A DNA stretch of 13,603 nt from Alphaproteobacteria bacterium (GCA_018895795.1 JAHINZ010000233.1:1-13603), one strand, 5' to 3'; positions 6,176-13,440 are shown, counted from the first letter of the stretch. Notes: generated by a model from the letters alone, not told the origin. A program made the numbers and translations.

Positions 6176-8163
6176 GATACCGAAGGGCCGCCCCGCCCCC
6201 TTCCGATCGTCCAGCTGACGCCTGCCTCACGCAGCACGCCGGACACGGCGCGCCCCTCCTGCCCCTCCAGCGCCCGCTTCCATGGAACCAGCGTGAAATC
6301 CCGGCTGCGCTCGATCACCGCGAACCGGCCGCTGGCCAGGTCCACCGACCGCCGGTAGACGCCCACGATCGCCTGCCCCGGTCGCGCCTCTGAGAAGTTC
6401 AGCCCCGTCTCGCGCGCCAGGCCCTCGGCGGCGGCGATCAGGTCGCGCCGCTGCAGGCGGGTCAGCAAACCGGCGCGATAGATCACCTGGTCTTGGTCCT
6501 GACGGGCCAGGCCCTGGTCGATCAGCCACTGGCGTCGCAGGGCCAGGGCCTGACGGGCCTCCCGGCCAAAGCCCGCATCGCGCAGTGGTTCGGGCGCGTC
6601 GGCGATCAGTTCGCGATCAAGCCAGGTCGCCCCGGCCGCGCCGACCTGCTGGTCAAGCGGCCTGGCGCTGAGGGTCGTGACCACCACCGGCGCGGACTCC
6701 GCCTGCCGCTTTTCGAAGGCGGCGGCCTGCTCGATATGGTCGGCGCCGATGATCCAGGTCCCGTCGTCCTGGCGTTCGACGGACGCGCGGCCGCGCCGCA
6801 TCGCCTCCAGCCGCCGGACATGGGCCTGCGCGAAGCCGGCCGAGGCCGTCGGATCGGCGGCCAGATGCAGATCGACGTTGTAACGCCCATCATTGGCCTG
6901 GGCGATCGCAGCGACGGTGTGATCGACGGCCCGGGCTTGCGTCGAGCGCGGCTCGACCCGGATCACCGCGCCCTCGGGGATCGGGTCTGTCGCCAGGCCG
7001 CGCCCGATCTCGACATAGTGGGCGCGGCCATCGACCCCATCGACGACCAGGTAGTGGCGATCCTTCAGTTCATCCGACAGGCCTCGCGCCACCAGGCGGC
7101 CGACCAGCGGGCGGGCGTCCTCCGCCGTGGGCTGATAGATCACCTGGTCGGCGCGGTCGCGTTCCACCCCGCCCTGCGTCAGCGCCCGGTAGAGGGTCTT
7201 TTGGATATCTCCGCGTTCGCCCATCCGCCGCAGGGTGTCCTCCAGGCCTTCGGCCAGCCGCCACCGGGCAGGCGCCCCCTCCCGGGCCAGGCCCAACCGG
7301 GCGAGCGTCTGCAACCGGCCGGCCCGCAAGGCATAGAGGCGCGGATCGACATGACGCGGCGAGACCAGCCCGTCCTCGGCGACGTCGCGCAGCAATCCCC
7401 GGTCCAGACTGGTCAGCCGCTCCTGACCGACCTCGCGACGAAGCCGGTCCTCGATCTCCAGATCGCCCCGCGGTCCCAGGTCCAGCGACACCAGTTCGGC
7501 GGCGCGCTCGCGCAGGCCCTGGGTCAGGTATTCCTTGGCGATGACCAGATCAGCGCCCTGGTCATTGCGGCCGCGCACGATGATGTGGGTGTGCGGATGG
7601 CCGGTGTTGTGGTGATCGACCGCCACCCAGTCGAGCTTGGTGTCGAGGTCCTTTTCCATCTGCGCCATCAGCCGGCGGGTCAGGGGCCTCAGGTCCTCGT
7701 ACTCCGCGCCGTCCTCGGCCGAGACGATGAACCGAAACTGCCGGGCGTCGTCGCCGGCTTCGGCGCGGTCGATGAAGGCCCGCCCGTCGGCCTTGTCGGT
7801 CTCGGCGCCATAGAGCCGGCCGGGCGCGCCGTCGCGGGTGACGCCGTCGCGTTGCACATAGCGCATGTGGGCGCGGGCCGCGGCGATCCCTTTTCCCGCC
7901 AGCTTGGGAATCGAGAACTTCACGATCACCCGCCTGGAGCGGTAGGCCGACAGATGATCCCGCGCGGCCAGGACGCGCCCGACGCCGGCGCCCTTGCCGA
8001 TCCGCGCGCCGGTGAACTGGACACGGCGCGGCGCCTTGCCGAACGCGCCGCCGCTGGCCAGCATCGCCGAACGCAACACACGCGACAGGTAGCTCTTGGC
8101 CTTCGCGTTTCCCAGGGCCCGGACCTTGCCCAGGCGGGGCTCGAAGTCGTCTTTCTGGACCAT
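6172..8163 (-). CDS. VirD2-like relaxase with DUF3363 region
   Basis: The protein has 663 residues from ATG 8163, with GGGAGA 6 nt upstream. The relaxase domain covers roughly residues 75-250. A candidate nucleophile Y102 lies in MRYVQRDG, and the metal-binding histidine cluster is DHHNTGHPHTHI (H185, H189, H191, H193). The rest matches the long DUF3363 C-terminal region of alphaproteobacterial element relaxases. By family knowledge it nicks one strand at oriT, stays covalently bound to the 5' end and is carried by the coupling protein through the secretion channel. The gene overlaps the DUF1016 remnant by 4 nt. Its upstream gap is a candidate for oriT. Confidence 0.93.
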   Translation of the reverse strand: MVQKDDFEPRLGKVRALGNAKAKSYLSRVLRSAMLASGGAFGKAPRRVQFTGARIGKGAGVGRVLAARDHLSAYRSRRVIVKFSIPKLAGKGIAAARAHMRYVQRDGVTRDGAPGRLYGAETDKADGRAFIDRAEAGDDARQFRFIVSAEDGAEYEDLRPLTRRLMAQMEKDLDTKLDWVAVDHHNTGHPHTHIIVRGRNDQGADLVIAKEYLTQGLRERAAELVSLDLGPRGDLEIEDRLRREVGQERLTSLDRGLLRDVAEDGLVSPRHVDPRLYALRAGRLQTLARLGLAREGAPARWRLAEGLEDTLRRMGERGDIQKTLYRALTQGGVERDRADQVIYQPTAEDARPLVGRLVARGLSDELKDRHYLVVDGVDGRAHYVEIGRGLATDPIPEGAVIRVEPRSTQARAVDHTVAAIAQANDGRYNVDLHLAADPTASAGFAQAHVRRLEAMRRGRASVERQDDGTWIIGADHIEQAAAFEKRQAESAPVVVTTLSARPLDQQVGAAGATWLDRELIADAPEPLRDAGFGREARQALALRRQWLIDQGLARQDQDQVIYRAGLLTRLQRRDLIAAAEGLARETGLNFSEARPGQAIVGVYRRSVDLASGRFAVIERSRDFTLVPWKRALEGQEGRAVSGVLREAGVSWTIGRGRGGPSVS

Positions 8164-8397
8164 GGCGCATCTCCCGCCAGCGATATGGCCGGTCGCGATC
8201 GGTCTGGGAATTGGCGCTACAAAAAGTCCAAGCCCGCCAACACCTTAGGCCAACATGGCACCATCATCGTCCGCATAGCGCCAAACGTAACCGTCAAAAC
8301 AGATGTGCAGACAATGACTTACGACGACATCCGAAGTGATGGCGCCGTTGCTTCATCTTGCCTTACGCGCTTTCCCCTCCCCACACTCAAGCTTCCC
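8164..8397. other. low-GC gap upstream of the relaxase, candidate oriT
   Basis: This 234-bp non-coding gap separates the transglycosylase stop from the relaxase start. Positions 8211-8340 contain 66 G+C in 130 bases by hand count (about 51%), far below the neighbouring genes. A perfect 9-bp inverted repeat, TTGGCGCTA (8211-8219) and TAGCGCCAA (8276-8284), encloses 56 bp. Origins of transfer commonly lie next to the relaxase gene and hold inverted repeats in A/T-rich DNA. I could not find a clear match to the known nick consensus of VirD2/TraI-type relaxases, so this is a candidate only. The gap probably also contains the relaxase promoter. Confidence 0.4.
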
Positions 8398-9018
8398 TCA
8401 ACCCGGCCCTGATCCGCCCCTGACCGGCGCGAACAGCCCGCCCGAAGGCGCGGGCGCAGCGCTCGGCTCGGTGATCGCGCCTTCAGAGCCCAGGCCGAAG
8501 AACAGCCGCGTCCCCGACAGCACGGCGGGCGGAAGACTGGCCGAACCGGGCGCCCTGGCGAGCACCCGGATATAGGCCTGGGTCTCGGCTGGAAGCGCCG
8601 CGCCGGTGCGAAGATGGGCTTCGAAACGGGCCGGTCCGGCGTTGTAAGCGCCGAACAATCCGGGGTAGCCGAACCGCGCGCGCATGGCCGAAAGATAGGC
8701 CGTCCCCGCCAGGATATTGTCGCGCGGATCGTAGGGATTGAGGCCAAGACCATGGGTCTTGGCGAGGTCCCAGTAGGTCTGGGGCATTAATTGCATGAGC
8801 CCCATGGCCCCGGCGCGTGAGGTGATGGGCGCGCCGCCCAGGTGTGTGCGCCCTCCACTTTCGGCGGCGATCACGGCTTCGATCCAGGCCTGCGGGATGT
8901 CGAAACGCCGCGACGCCTCGGCGATCCACGGCCGCCATCGGGCCACGCGCGCGGCGGTGTTCGAGGGCGGCGCGGGCACGCTGGCGATCACCGGTGGCAG
9001 GCCGATCACCGCAGCCAT
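8398..9018 (-). CDS. lytic transglycosylase, VirB1-like
   Basis: The protein has 206 residues. ATG 9018 lies 12 bp inside the end of the preceding S26 peptidase gene, giving a 13-nt overlap and probable coupling. The SLT domain spans about residues 30-150. The catalytic glutamate is E53 in IAAESGG, followed by GAMGLMQLMP, NILAGTAYL and FGAYNAGPARF, all hallmark motifs of soluble lytic transglycosylases. It should open peptidoglycan so that the type IV secretion channel can be assembled. The N-terminus MAAVIGLPPVIASVPAPP is only weakly hydrophobic and has no basic residue, so a normal signal peptide is not evident. The tail of about 50 residues is proline/glycine-rich. Confidence 0.92.
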   Translation of the reverse strand: MAAVIGLPPVIASVPAPPSNTAARVARWRPWIAEASRRFDIPQAWIEAVIAAESGGRTHLGGAPITSRAGAMGLMQLMPQTYWDLAKTHGLGLNPYDPRDNILAGTAYLSAMRARFGYPGLFGAYNAGPARFEAHLRTGAALPAETQAYIRVLARAPGSASLPPAVLSGTRLFFGLGSEGAITEPSAAPAPSGGLFAPVRGGSGPG

Positions 9019-9527
9019 AGCGGGGTCGCCTTGCCGATGATCGCGCCCTTTTCGACCGGCCCAAAATAGCGGCTGTCGAACGAATCCGGGGCGCTGTTGA
9101 GCAGCATCACCTGGCCGTCGGACAAACGCAGGCAGCCTCGCCACCAGGGCAGTTTTCGGCCCTGGCGATCCGCAAGACGCCGCACGGCGGCGAGGCGGGC
9201 GTCGATGGTGATGGCCGCATCGCGCGCGCAAACCTCGTCGCCCGAAACGGCGGCGATAGTCTTGATCATCGGCACGTTGGCCGGGAGATAATGACGCTGG
9301 GCGGCCAGATGGCGCGCAGCGGGCGGCGGCGCGACCAGTACGCTGTCGCCTACGGAGACGGGAGCGCCGGGCGTGACCCGCCAAAGGCCGATGGGCGCGC
9401 TGGCGCTGGCGTTCCATACCAGGCGCGGGACCGGATCGAGCGCGAGCGGCGCGGCGAGCCCGACCAGGGCGAGCCCGGCCGCGACGACCAGGCCCTGGCC
9501 GCGCGGGGTGAGCACGCGGCTAAACAT
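9006..9527 (-). CDS. traF: TraF-type conjugal S26 signal peptidase
   Basis: The protein has 173 residues from ATG 9527. The start overlaps the end of the helix-turn-helix gene by 8 nt. Residues 11-30 form a membrane helix or signal anchor. The catalytic serine is S43 in NASASAPIGLW (S-x-P-x-G, as in RP4 TraF), and the catalytic lysine is K89 in PMIKTIAAVSGDEV. Later motifs are LNSAPDSFDSRYFGPV, the typical S26 closing box. Cysteines 100 and about 131 could pair. By family knowledge TraF processes, and may cyclise, the conjugative pilin. Overlaps on both sides place it in one operon with the regulator and the transglycosylase. Confidence 0.92.
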   Translation of the reverse strand: MFSRVLTPRGQGLVVAAGLALVGLAAPLALDPVPRLVWNASASAPIGLWRVTPGAPVSVGDSVLVAPPPAARHLAAQRHYLPANVPMIKTIAAVSGDEVCARDAAITIDARLAAVRRLADRQGRKLPWWRGCLRLSDGQVMLLNSAPDSFDSRYFGPVEKGAIIGKATPLWLR

Positions 9528-9792
9528 GGCGCGGCTCCGAGCCTTGAGGCCGACCGAAATCCTGGGCCGCTTGCTCGCCCTTGGACCAGGCGTCCAGGTC
9601 GTCGATGTGATAGCGCACGAACCGGCCGTGGCGTCGGGACCGGGGGCCCAAGCCCTCGCCGCGCCAATCTTCCAAGGTCCGTTCCGCCAGCCCCAAATAG
9701 TGGGCGGCCTGAGCGGTGTTGAGGAACGGGCTGCCCTTTTTGGCGCGGGCGGCCCGCGCGTTGGCTCCATCATCGTCATCGTAGTCGATCAT
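9520..9792 (-). CDS. AlpA/excisionase-like helix-turn-helix protein
   Basis: The protein has 90 residues from ATG 9792, with GGGAG 7 nt upstream. The first 12 residues are acidic (DYDDDDGAN). Residues 22-69 form a MerR-type HTH_17 domain: FLNTAQAAHYLGLAERTLEDW, the wing GPRSRRHGRFVRY, and IDDLDAW. Such proteins act as transcriptional regulators or as recombination directionality factors of mobile elements. As the first gene of the overlapping set with traF and the transglycosylase, it most likely controls this operon. A role in excision is an alternative that the sequence cannot exclude. Confidence 0.85.
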   Translation of the reverse strand: MIDYDDDDGANARAARAKKGSPFLNTAQAAHYLGLAERTLEDWRGEGLGPRSRRHGRFVRYHIDDLDAWSKGEQAAQDFGRPQGSEPRHV

Positions 9793-9990
9793 CGCCGTGC
9801 TCCCGTTTTCGTGAGGGGGGCGCGGCGGGTGAAAAGGGAGTTGGGCCGCGCTGGGGCGAGCACACCCCGAGGACCGCATCGGCGGGACGAACGCAAACGC
9901 GCCCCTGATTTTCGTTCCCCCCTGTCTTCCTTTGGGCCTTTCCAGGGCGGGCGGTGGCCCCCGCGCCGGGTGGCGCGGGGGCGGGGCCGG
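9793..9990. other. non-coding gap between DUF736 and the HTH gene, with a strong hairpin
   Basis: The gap contains a perfect 11-bp stem, GCCCCCGCGCC (9957-9967) and GGCGCGGGGGC (9972-9982), with a 4-nt loop, 8 nt past the DUF736 stop. It is not followed by a T-run on the minus strand, so it may slow or stabilise transcripts rather than act as a standard terminator. The inverted second DUF736 copy shares the flank, but its left stem half has mutated. The remaining bases should hold the promoter of the HTH-traF-transglycosylase operon; no clear hexamers are seen. Confidence 0.5.
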
Positions 9991-10317
9991 TCAGTCTTCG
10001 GCGTTCCAGATCAGGGCGAAGACGTCGTCGTCGTCCTGGCCGGCGGCGCGCCCCAGATTGACCTTGTAGGTGCGCGGGCCGATGTCGGGATGGCACAGGC
10101 TCAGGCCGACATAGGGCTGGTGGGTGGTCTGGTTGATATTGTTCCAGCCGGCGCCGACCTCGACCCCGGCGCAGGTGACGCGGTAGTCGGGATAGGCGAC
10201 CGAGGTCTTGTCATGAACGGGCATGACCTCGATGTCGGCGCGGATGTTGAGGGTGCGCAGATGGCCCTTGAAGGCGCCGGTATCCGAGCGGGTGACGAAG
10301 CCGAGAACAGCGGTCAT
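9991..10317 (-). CDS. DUF736 family protein (intact copy)
   Basis: The protein has 108 residues from ATG 10317, with AAGGA 8 nt upstream. The DUF736 pattern is complete: AVLGFVTRSDTGAFKGHLRT, then DYRVTCAGVEVGAGWNN, QPYVGLSLCHPDIG and the C-terminal DDDDVFALIWNAED. The family is a constant companion of alphaproteobacterial conjugative elements, but its molecular function is unknown. It is small and ends in a charged tail. A degenerate second copy lies head-to-head on the plus strand (10614-10937), and the identity extends through leader and trailer, so the two form a large inverted repeat. Transcription is away from the ParB-like gene's terminator, within the backbone operons. Confidence 0.93.
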   Translation of the reverse strand: MTAVLGFVTRSDTGAFKGHLRTLNIRADIEVMPVHDKTSVAYPDYRVTCAGVEVGAGWNNINQTTHQPYVGLSLCHPDIGPRTYKVNLGRAAGQDDDDVFALIWNAED

Positions 10318-10398
10318 GGCGGTGGTCCTTTCAGTGGTGCGTCGGGGCCGATCCCCGGCGACAGGCGCCCCGTGATGGGCGGCCCGGCCCGCCTTGAC

Positions 10399-10531
10399 CC
10401 GAAGGACCACCGGTCCGAAGGGCCGTAGCGGCAGCGAAGGACCCGAGCGACGGGCTTTTTTGAAGCGAAGCGGCGCGAGGAGCCGCGCCCTCTTGGTTGG
10501 GCGCGGCGGGGAAAAAAGTTCGCCGCGACGG
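10399..10531. other. centre of the inverted repeat with competing hairpins
   Basis: This unique spacer between the arms contains no gene. A 9-bp stem GCCGCGCCC (10482-10490) with GGGCGCGGC (10499-10507), loop 8 nt, is followed on the plus strand by GGGGAAAAAAG. An alternative stem, GGCGCG (10472-10477) with CGCGCC (10484-10489), uses the same bases, so the two cannot form together. A T6 run (10455-10460) lies just upstream. Promoters for the divergent DUF736 copies should be here or in the arms' leaders, but I cannot define them. Confidence 0.4.
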
Positions 10532-10613
10532 TTCAAGGCGGGCCGGGCCGTCCATAGGGTCTTAGCCAAAGTCGGGGATCGTGCGCTGACGGATCACTGG
10601 AAGGACCGCCGTC

Positions 10614-10937
10614 ATGGCCGTCTTCTCGGCTTCGTCGCCCGCTCGCGAAACCCCGCGTCTTCAAGGGCCATCTGCGTCATGCGAAAGAGCCCGCCGACAT
10701 CGATCTCGGGTTCGTCCGGGGCAAGACCTCCCCCCCTGTCCCGACCCGCGCCGCCTGCGCCGGGGTCGAGGTCGGTGACGGCTCGAGCGGTGTCGGCCCG
10801 ATCACCCGCCAGCCCTATGTCGGCCTGGGCCTGCGCCATCCCGGCGTTGGTCCGCGCACCTACAAGGTCCATCTGGTCGGGCTGCCGATCAGGACGACGA
10901 CGATATCTTCGCCCTGATCTGGAACGCCGAAGACTGA
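10614..10937 (+). pseudogene. degenerate second DUF736 copy
   Basis: A Shine-Dalgarno/ATG context like that of the intact gene is kept (AAGGACCGCC, ATG 10614). Compared with the intact copy, one base is missing within the first 18 nt and two extra bases follow near codon 13. A third shift late in the gene precedes the conserved GACGACGACG-coding end. In the central frame one reads GVEVGDGSSGVGPITRQPYV, GLGLRHPGVGPRTYKVHLVG and then a premature stop. The terminal sequence for FALIWNAED and TGA (10935-10937) is preserved but out of frame. No full-length product can be made without several frameshifts. The long frame open on this strand through 12631 is antisense to the ParB-like gene and is not a gene. 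Confidence 0.82.
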
Positions 10938-11049
10938 CCGGCCCCGCCCTTGCACCACCCGGCGCGGGGGCCACCGCCGCCCCCGCGCCGCCGCCCAGAC
11001 CTGATCCCTTGCTCTTCGTCCCTGGCCGTGGGGTCGCCGCCTCGCCGCG

Positions 11050-11080
11050 AAAAAGCCCCTGGGTCGCAAGTCCCAGGGGC
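11050..11080 (-). terminator. Rho-independent terminator of the ParB-like gene
   Basis: On the minus strand, a 9-bp stem GCCCCTGGG with its complement CCCAGGGGC (11072-11080 and 11055-11063) and an 8-nt loop is followed at once by five T. It lies 24 nt past the ParB-like stop. Besides ending that transcript, it would prevent antisense transcription into the plus-strand DUF736 relic. Confidence 0.85.
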
Positions 11081-11104
11081 AAGGTTCAAGCCGGGTTGAG
11101 GCGT

Positions 11105-12955
11105 CTATTCAGCCGCAAGGATCGCCGGGTTGGGATCGGCCGCCAAGGTGATTGCCGGGGGCGCGACGTTGGCGGGCGCGGGCAAGCGCACGCCGCGCAG
11201 CAGCGGCGCGACCGCCTTGCTCCGCTGAGCGGTGGCGAACGGCCTGCGCGTGTAGGCGCCCGCCGGGAAGGTCAGCCATTTGGGCGTCCACTTGGCGACC
11301 TTGGGCCGGTCGTTGGTCCCGTCCAGAAAGTCGCGCAGGATCGCCTTCTGGGTCTTGACCTTCTCGGTAAGATTGCCGTCCGCGACCTTCTTGCCGCCCA
11401 CCTCCTTGAGCATGGCGTTGACGGCCTCACGGTCGCGCATCAAGTCAAAGAAGGCGTCGTCGGGCGTCCAGAACTTGCCCATGTCGACCTTCAGGTAAGC
11501 CCCCGCCGCCTCGACTTCGGCGCTCCCGGCGGCCAGGGCTTCCCCGATGACCACGGCGACGACCGCCAGGACGTCGGCGTCGGGCAAGGACAACAGCTTG
11601 GCGAAGACACCCGCCGCGCCGCCCTCGCGCCGCTGGCCGACCAGATCGCACTCGGGATCGGCGCCCAGCAGGGCGCACGCGGCCTTGCGCTTGGCCTGAA
11701 AGCTGGCCTCGGCGGGGCTGGCCTCCGCGCTCTGGGCCACGGCCTCGACGCCCGCCCGGCGCGGGTCGGGCTCGACCCGCCACAGGGCGGTTCCGGCCAC
11801 CGCATGGGCGGCCAGCAGCCGCAAGGCGACGCCCGTGTGATCGGTCAGAACCGCGCGGACGGCGGCATGACGATGCAGGTCGATATAGCTCTGCTGATTG
11901 CTGGTGACCTCGGCGCGACCCGTCTTGGCGCCATTTTGGGGATCGCCCTCGCCACCCTCGCCGCGCGTCGCCCCCCTAGCCATTTGGGCGGCGGCGGCCT
12001 GGGCGCGCCGGGCCTCCTTGGCGGTCAGGAACCCCTCATGAAGGGTGACCTCGCCGCGAGGACTGACCGACACATAGACCTTGCCGCCCTTGGCCTTGCC
12101 GACACGCTCGTGTTTCCAGCTGTCGAACGAGCGCCCGGTCTCCAACACCTCCACAGCGGTCCAGCCCTCGGCGAGCAAGGCCTCGCGCTTGGCCGCCAGG
12201 GCCGCGTTCTGGTGGGTCCAGAACAGGCCCGGATCGGTGAAATAGCTGTCTTCGCCGAACAGGTCGGCGATGATGGCACCGGGGTAGTCGTCCAGGCTGA
12301 ACAGCGCGTGCTGGGTCGGGATCGCCGCGCCGCCGAACAGCCAGTTCTTCAGCCCCTGACCCAGCGGGGTGGGCTGGTCGGGATCGTCGTAGATCGCCAG
12401 CCAGTCCTTTTGCTGGGTCTTGGTGGCCAAGGTCAGCAGGCGGATGACGCCAATGTTGATCTTCTCGTCGCGATAGAGCTTGCGAAGTCGCGGCAGGAGA
12501 TTGCCCAGCGCCAGGGTGCGGTTCACCACCGCCTCGGTCATGAAGAAGGTGACGGCGATCTCCTGGGGCGTGCGCCCTTCCTTGATCAGCTTGGCGAAGG
12601 TCTCCCAGGTCGAGACCTCGTCGGGCGGTAGACGATTGAGGTTCTCGATCAGCGAGGCCTCGATGGCGGCGGCGTCGTCGCCGGGGTCCAGGATGCAGAT
12701 CGGCACGGGGTCGATCTCGACCCCGGCGGCGATCTCGGCCTGGGCGGCCGTCAGGCGGCGCGCCCCGGCCACGACCGCGAACGCGCCGGGGATGACCACA
12801 CCGTCGGCGAATTTCTCCTGCACCAGCAATGGCGCCAGGACGCCACGGTGTCCGATCGACGGCCGAATGTCGGACACGTCGGGCTTGGGCCGCCCATAAT
12901 GCATGTTGAGCGGCGAAATCGTCATGTTGCGGGGATCGGCAAAAGCAAGTCTCAT
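11105..12955 (-). CDS. large ParB/Srx-domain partition-like protein of conjugative elements
   Basis: The protein has 616 residues from ATG 12955, with AGGAG 8 nt upstream. Residues 1-108 form a ParB N-terminal domain: IRPSIGHRGVLAPLLV, the arginine box VVAGARRLTAAQ (61-72) and ASLIENLNR. The usual GERR is GARR here. A helix-turn-helix follows at about 128-152 (RTPQEIAVTFFMTEAVVNRT). The long remainder, including a low-complexity linker near residues 325-350 (GATRGEGGEGDPQNGAKTG), matches the ParB-like proteins of alphaproteobacterial conjugative elements, about 600-700 residues long. It is larger than chromosomal ParB and has no ParA gene nearby. It may act in maintenance or in regulation of transfer. 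Its own terminator follows. Confidence 0.9.
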   Translation of the reverse strand: MRLAFADPRNMTISPLNMHYGRPKPDVSDIRPSIGHRGVLAPLLVQEKFADGVVIPGAFAVVAGARRLTAAQAEIAAGVEIDPVPICILDPGDDAAAIEASLIENLNRLPPDEVSTWETFAKLIKEGRTPQEIAVTFFMTEAVVNRTLALGNLLPRLRKLYRDEKINIGVIRLLTLATKTQQKDWLAIYDDPDQPTPLGQGLKNWLFGGAAIPTQHALFSLDDYPGAIIADLFGEDSYFTDPGLFWTHQNAALAAKREALLAEGWTAVEVLETGRSFDSWKHERVGKAKGGKVYVSVSPRGEVTLHEGFLTAKEARRAQAAAAQMARGATRGEGGEGDPQNGAKTGRAEVTSNQQSYIDLHRHAAVRAVLTDHTGVALRLLAAHAVAGTALWRVEPDPRRAGVEAVAQSAEASPAEASFQAKRKAACALLGADPECDLVGQRREGGAAGVFAKLLSLPDADVLAVVAVVIGEALAAGSAEVEAAGAYLKVDMGKFWTPDDAFFDLMRDREAVNAMLKEVGGKKVADGNLTEKVKTQKAILRDFLDGTNDRPKVAKWTPKWLTFPAGAYTRRPFATAQRSKAVAPLLRGVRLPAPANVAPPAITLAADPNPAILAAE

Positions 12956-12985
12956 AACAAACGCTCCTGCTTTTCAGGGGTGGAA

Positions 12986-13028
12986 CCGACCCCGTCCGTG
13001 ATGCTGTCCAAGGCGCGGGCGGGGTCGG
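12986..13028. repeat. inverted repeat in the leader of the ParB-like gene
   Basis: CCGACCCCG (12986-12994) and CGGGGTCGG (13020-13028) are perfect 9-bp arms around 25 bp, starting 31 bp upstream of the ParB-like start. They could be an operator for autoregulation or a leader hairpin. The sequence is GC-rich, which raises the chance of accidental pairing. Confidence 0.35.
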
Positions 13029-13058
13029 AGATGCGCCGGGATTGGCGCGGAGCATCCG

Positions 13059-13079
13059 GCGCCGGGATGATCCCGGCGC
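13059..13079. repeat. hairpin just after the ArdC-type stop codon
   Basis: A perfect 9-bp stem, GCGCCGGGA (13059-13067) and TCCCGGCGC (13071-13079), with a TGA loop lies 14 nt beyond the stop of the ArdC remnant. No T-run follows on the minus strand, so it is not a classical terminator. It may protect the 3' end of the transcript or mark the boundary before the ParB-like gene. Confidence 0.4.
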
Positions 13080-13093
13080 GCGGAAGGGCGAGA

Positions 13094-13440
13094 TCAGGCG
13101 GCCATGCTTGGCTGCGGCTGGGCCGGTTGTGGCGCGGCCGGGGCGTCGGCCCCGAAACCGGCGACCGGCTCCGGTGGCGGCGCGGCCGCAAAGGCCAGCA
13201 GGAAGTCGGCGGCCTTGGAGGCCTGGGAGGCGGCGCGGAAGATGGCGCGATTGTCCTCCTTCAAGACCTGAAGCCAGGACCCGAGGTAGTCGGCATGGCG
13301 GACGGTGGGGACGATGCCGAGGCTGGCGCAGACGAAGGCGGCGCCCATTTCGGCGACCAGCTCCTCGCGGGCATAGGCCTTGCCGCCGCGCACGCCCGAC
13401 TGATCGCGACCCAGGCGCGAGCCGTGCCCCGTCCAGTGCG
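13094..13440 (-). pseudogene. ardC: 3' remnant of an ArdC-type antirestriction (zincin-like metallopeptidase) gene
   Basis: The readable homology begins SHWTGHGSRLGRDQSG and continues GGKAYAREELVAEMGAAF, ADYLGSWLQVLKEDNRAIF and SKAADFLL. This is the C-terminal part of the ArdC zincin domain. In complete members (about 300 residues) the zinc site is HExxHWTGH. Here the similarity stops two residues before the second zinc histidine, exactly where a foreign palindromic sequence begins, so the catalytic HE and the whole N-terminal ssDNA-binding domain are missing. The frame happens to stay open into the foreign sequence, but that stretch shows no family similarity. An ATG-led frame is also possible from 13393 by internal initiation. 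ArdC proteins protect incoming ssDNA from restriction; this copy cannot. The C-terminal tail is alanine/proline-rich. Confidence 0.82.

Larger units (their letters stand above)
9950..10978. repeat. imperfect inverted repeat, arms about 450 bp, carrying two DUF736 copies
   Basis: The left arm is 9950-10398 and the right arm about 10532-10978, around a centre of about 133 bp. The arms include the DUF736 genes, about 80 bp of leader and about 41 bp of trailer. The innermost 18 bp (10380-10397 against 10533-10550) match perfectly, and the trailers share ACCCGGCGCGGGGGCCACC exactly. Gene bodies are clearly diverged, more in the middle than near the ends. The arm lengths differ by only a few bases although single-base indels have broken the right-hand gene. 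The origin must be an inverted duplication or gene conversion. Confidence 0.85.

Noticed and set aside
6493..8412. 639-codon open frame on the plus strand
   Set aside because: It is the antisense shadow of the relaxase, with no domain recognisable and no ribosome-binding site.
9957..9982. Perfect 11-bp hairpin as a Rho-independent terminator
   Set aside because: No T-run follows on the minus strand. It is kept as a hairpin note but not called a terminator.
10394..12631. 745-codon open frame on the plus strand
   Set aside because: It is antisense to the ParB-like gene and runs through the DUF736 relic. The composition is a GC-rich shadow, and the opposite strand carries recognisable domains.
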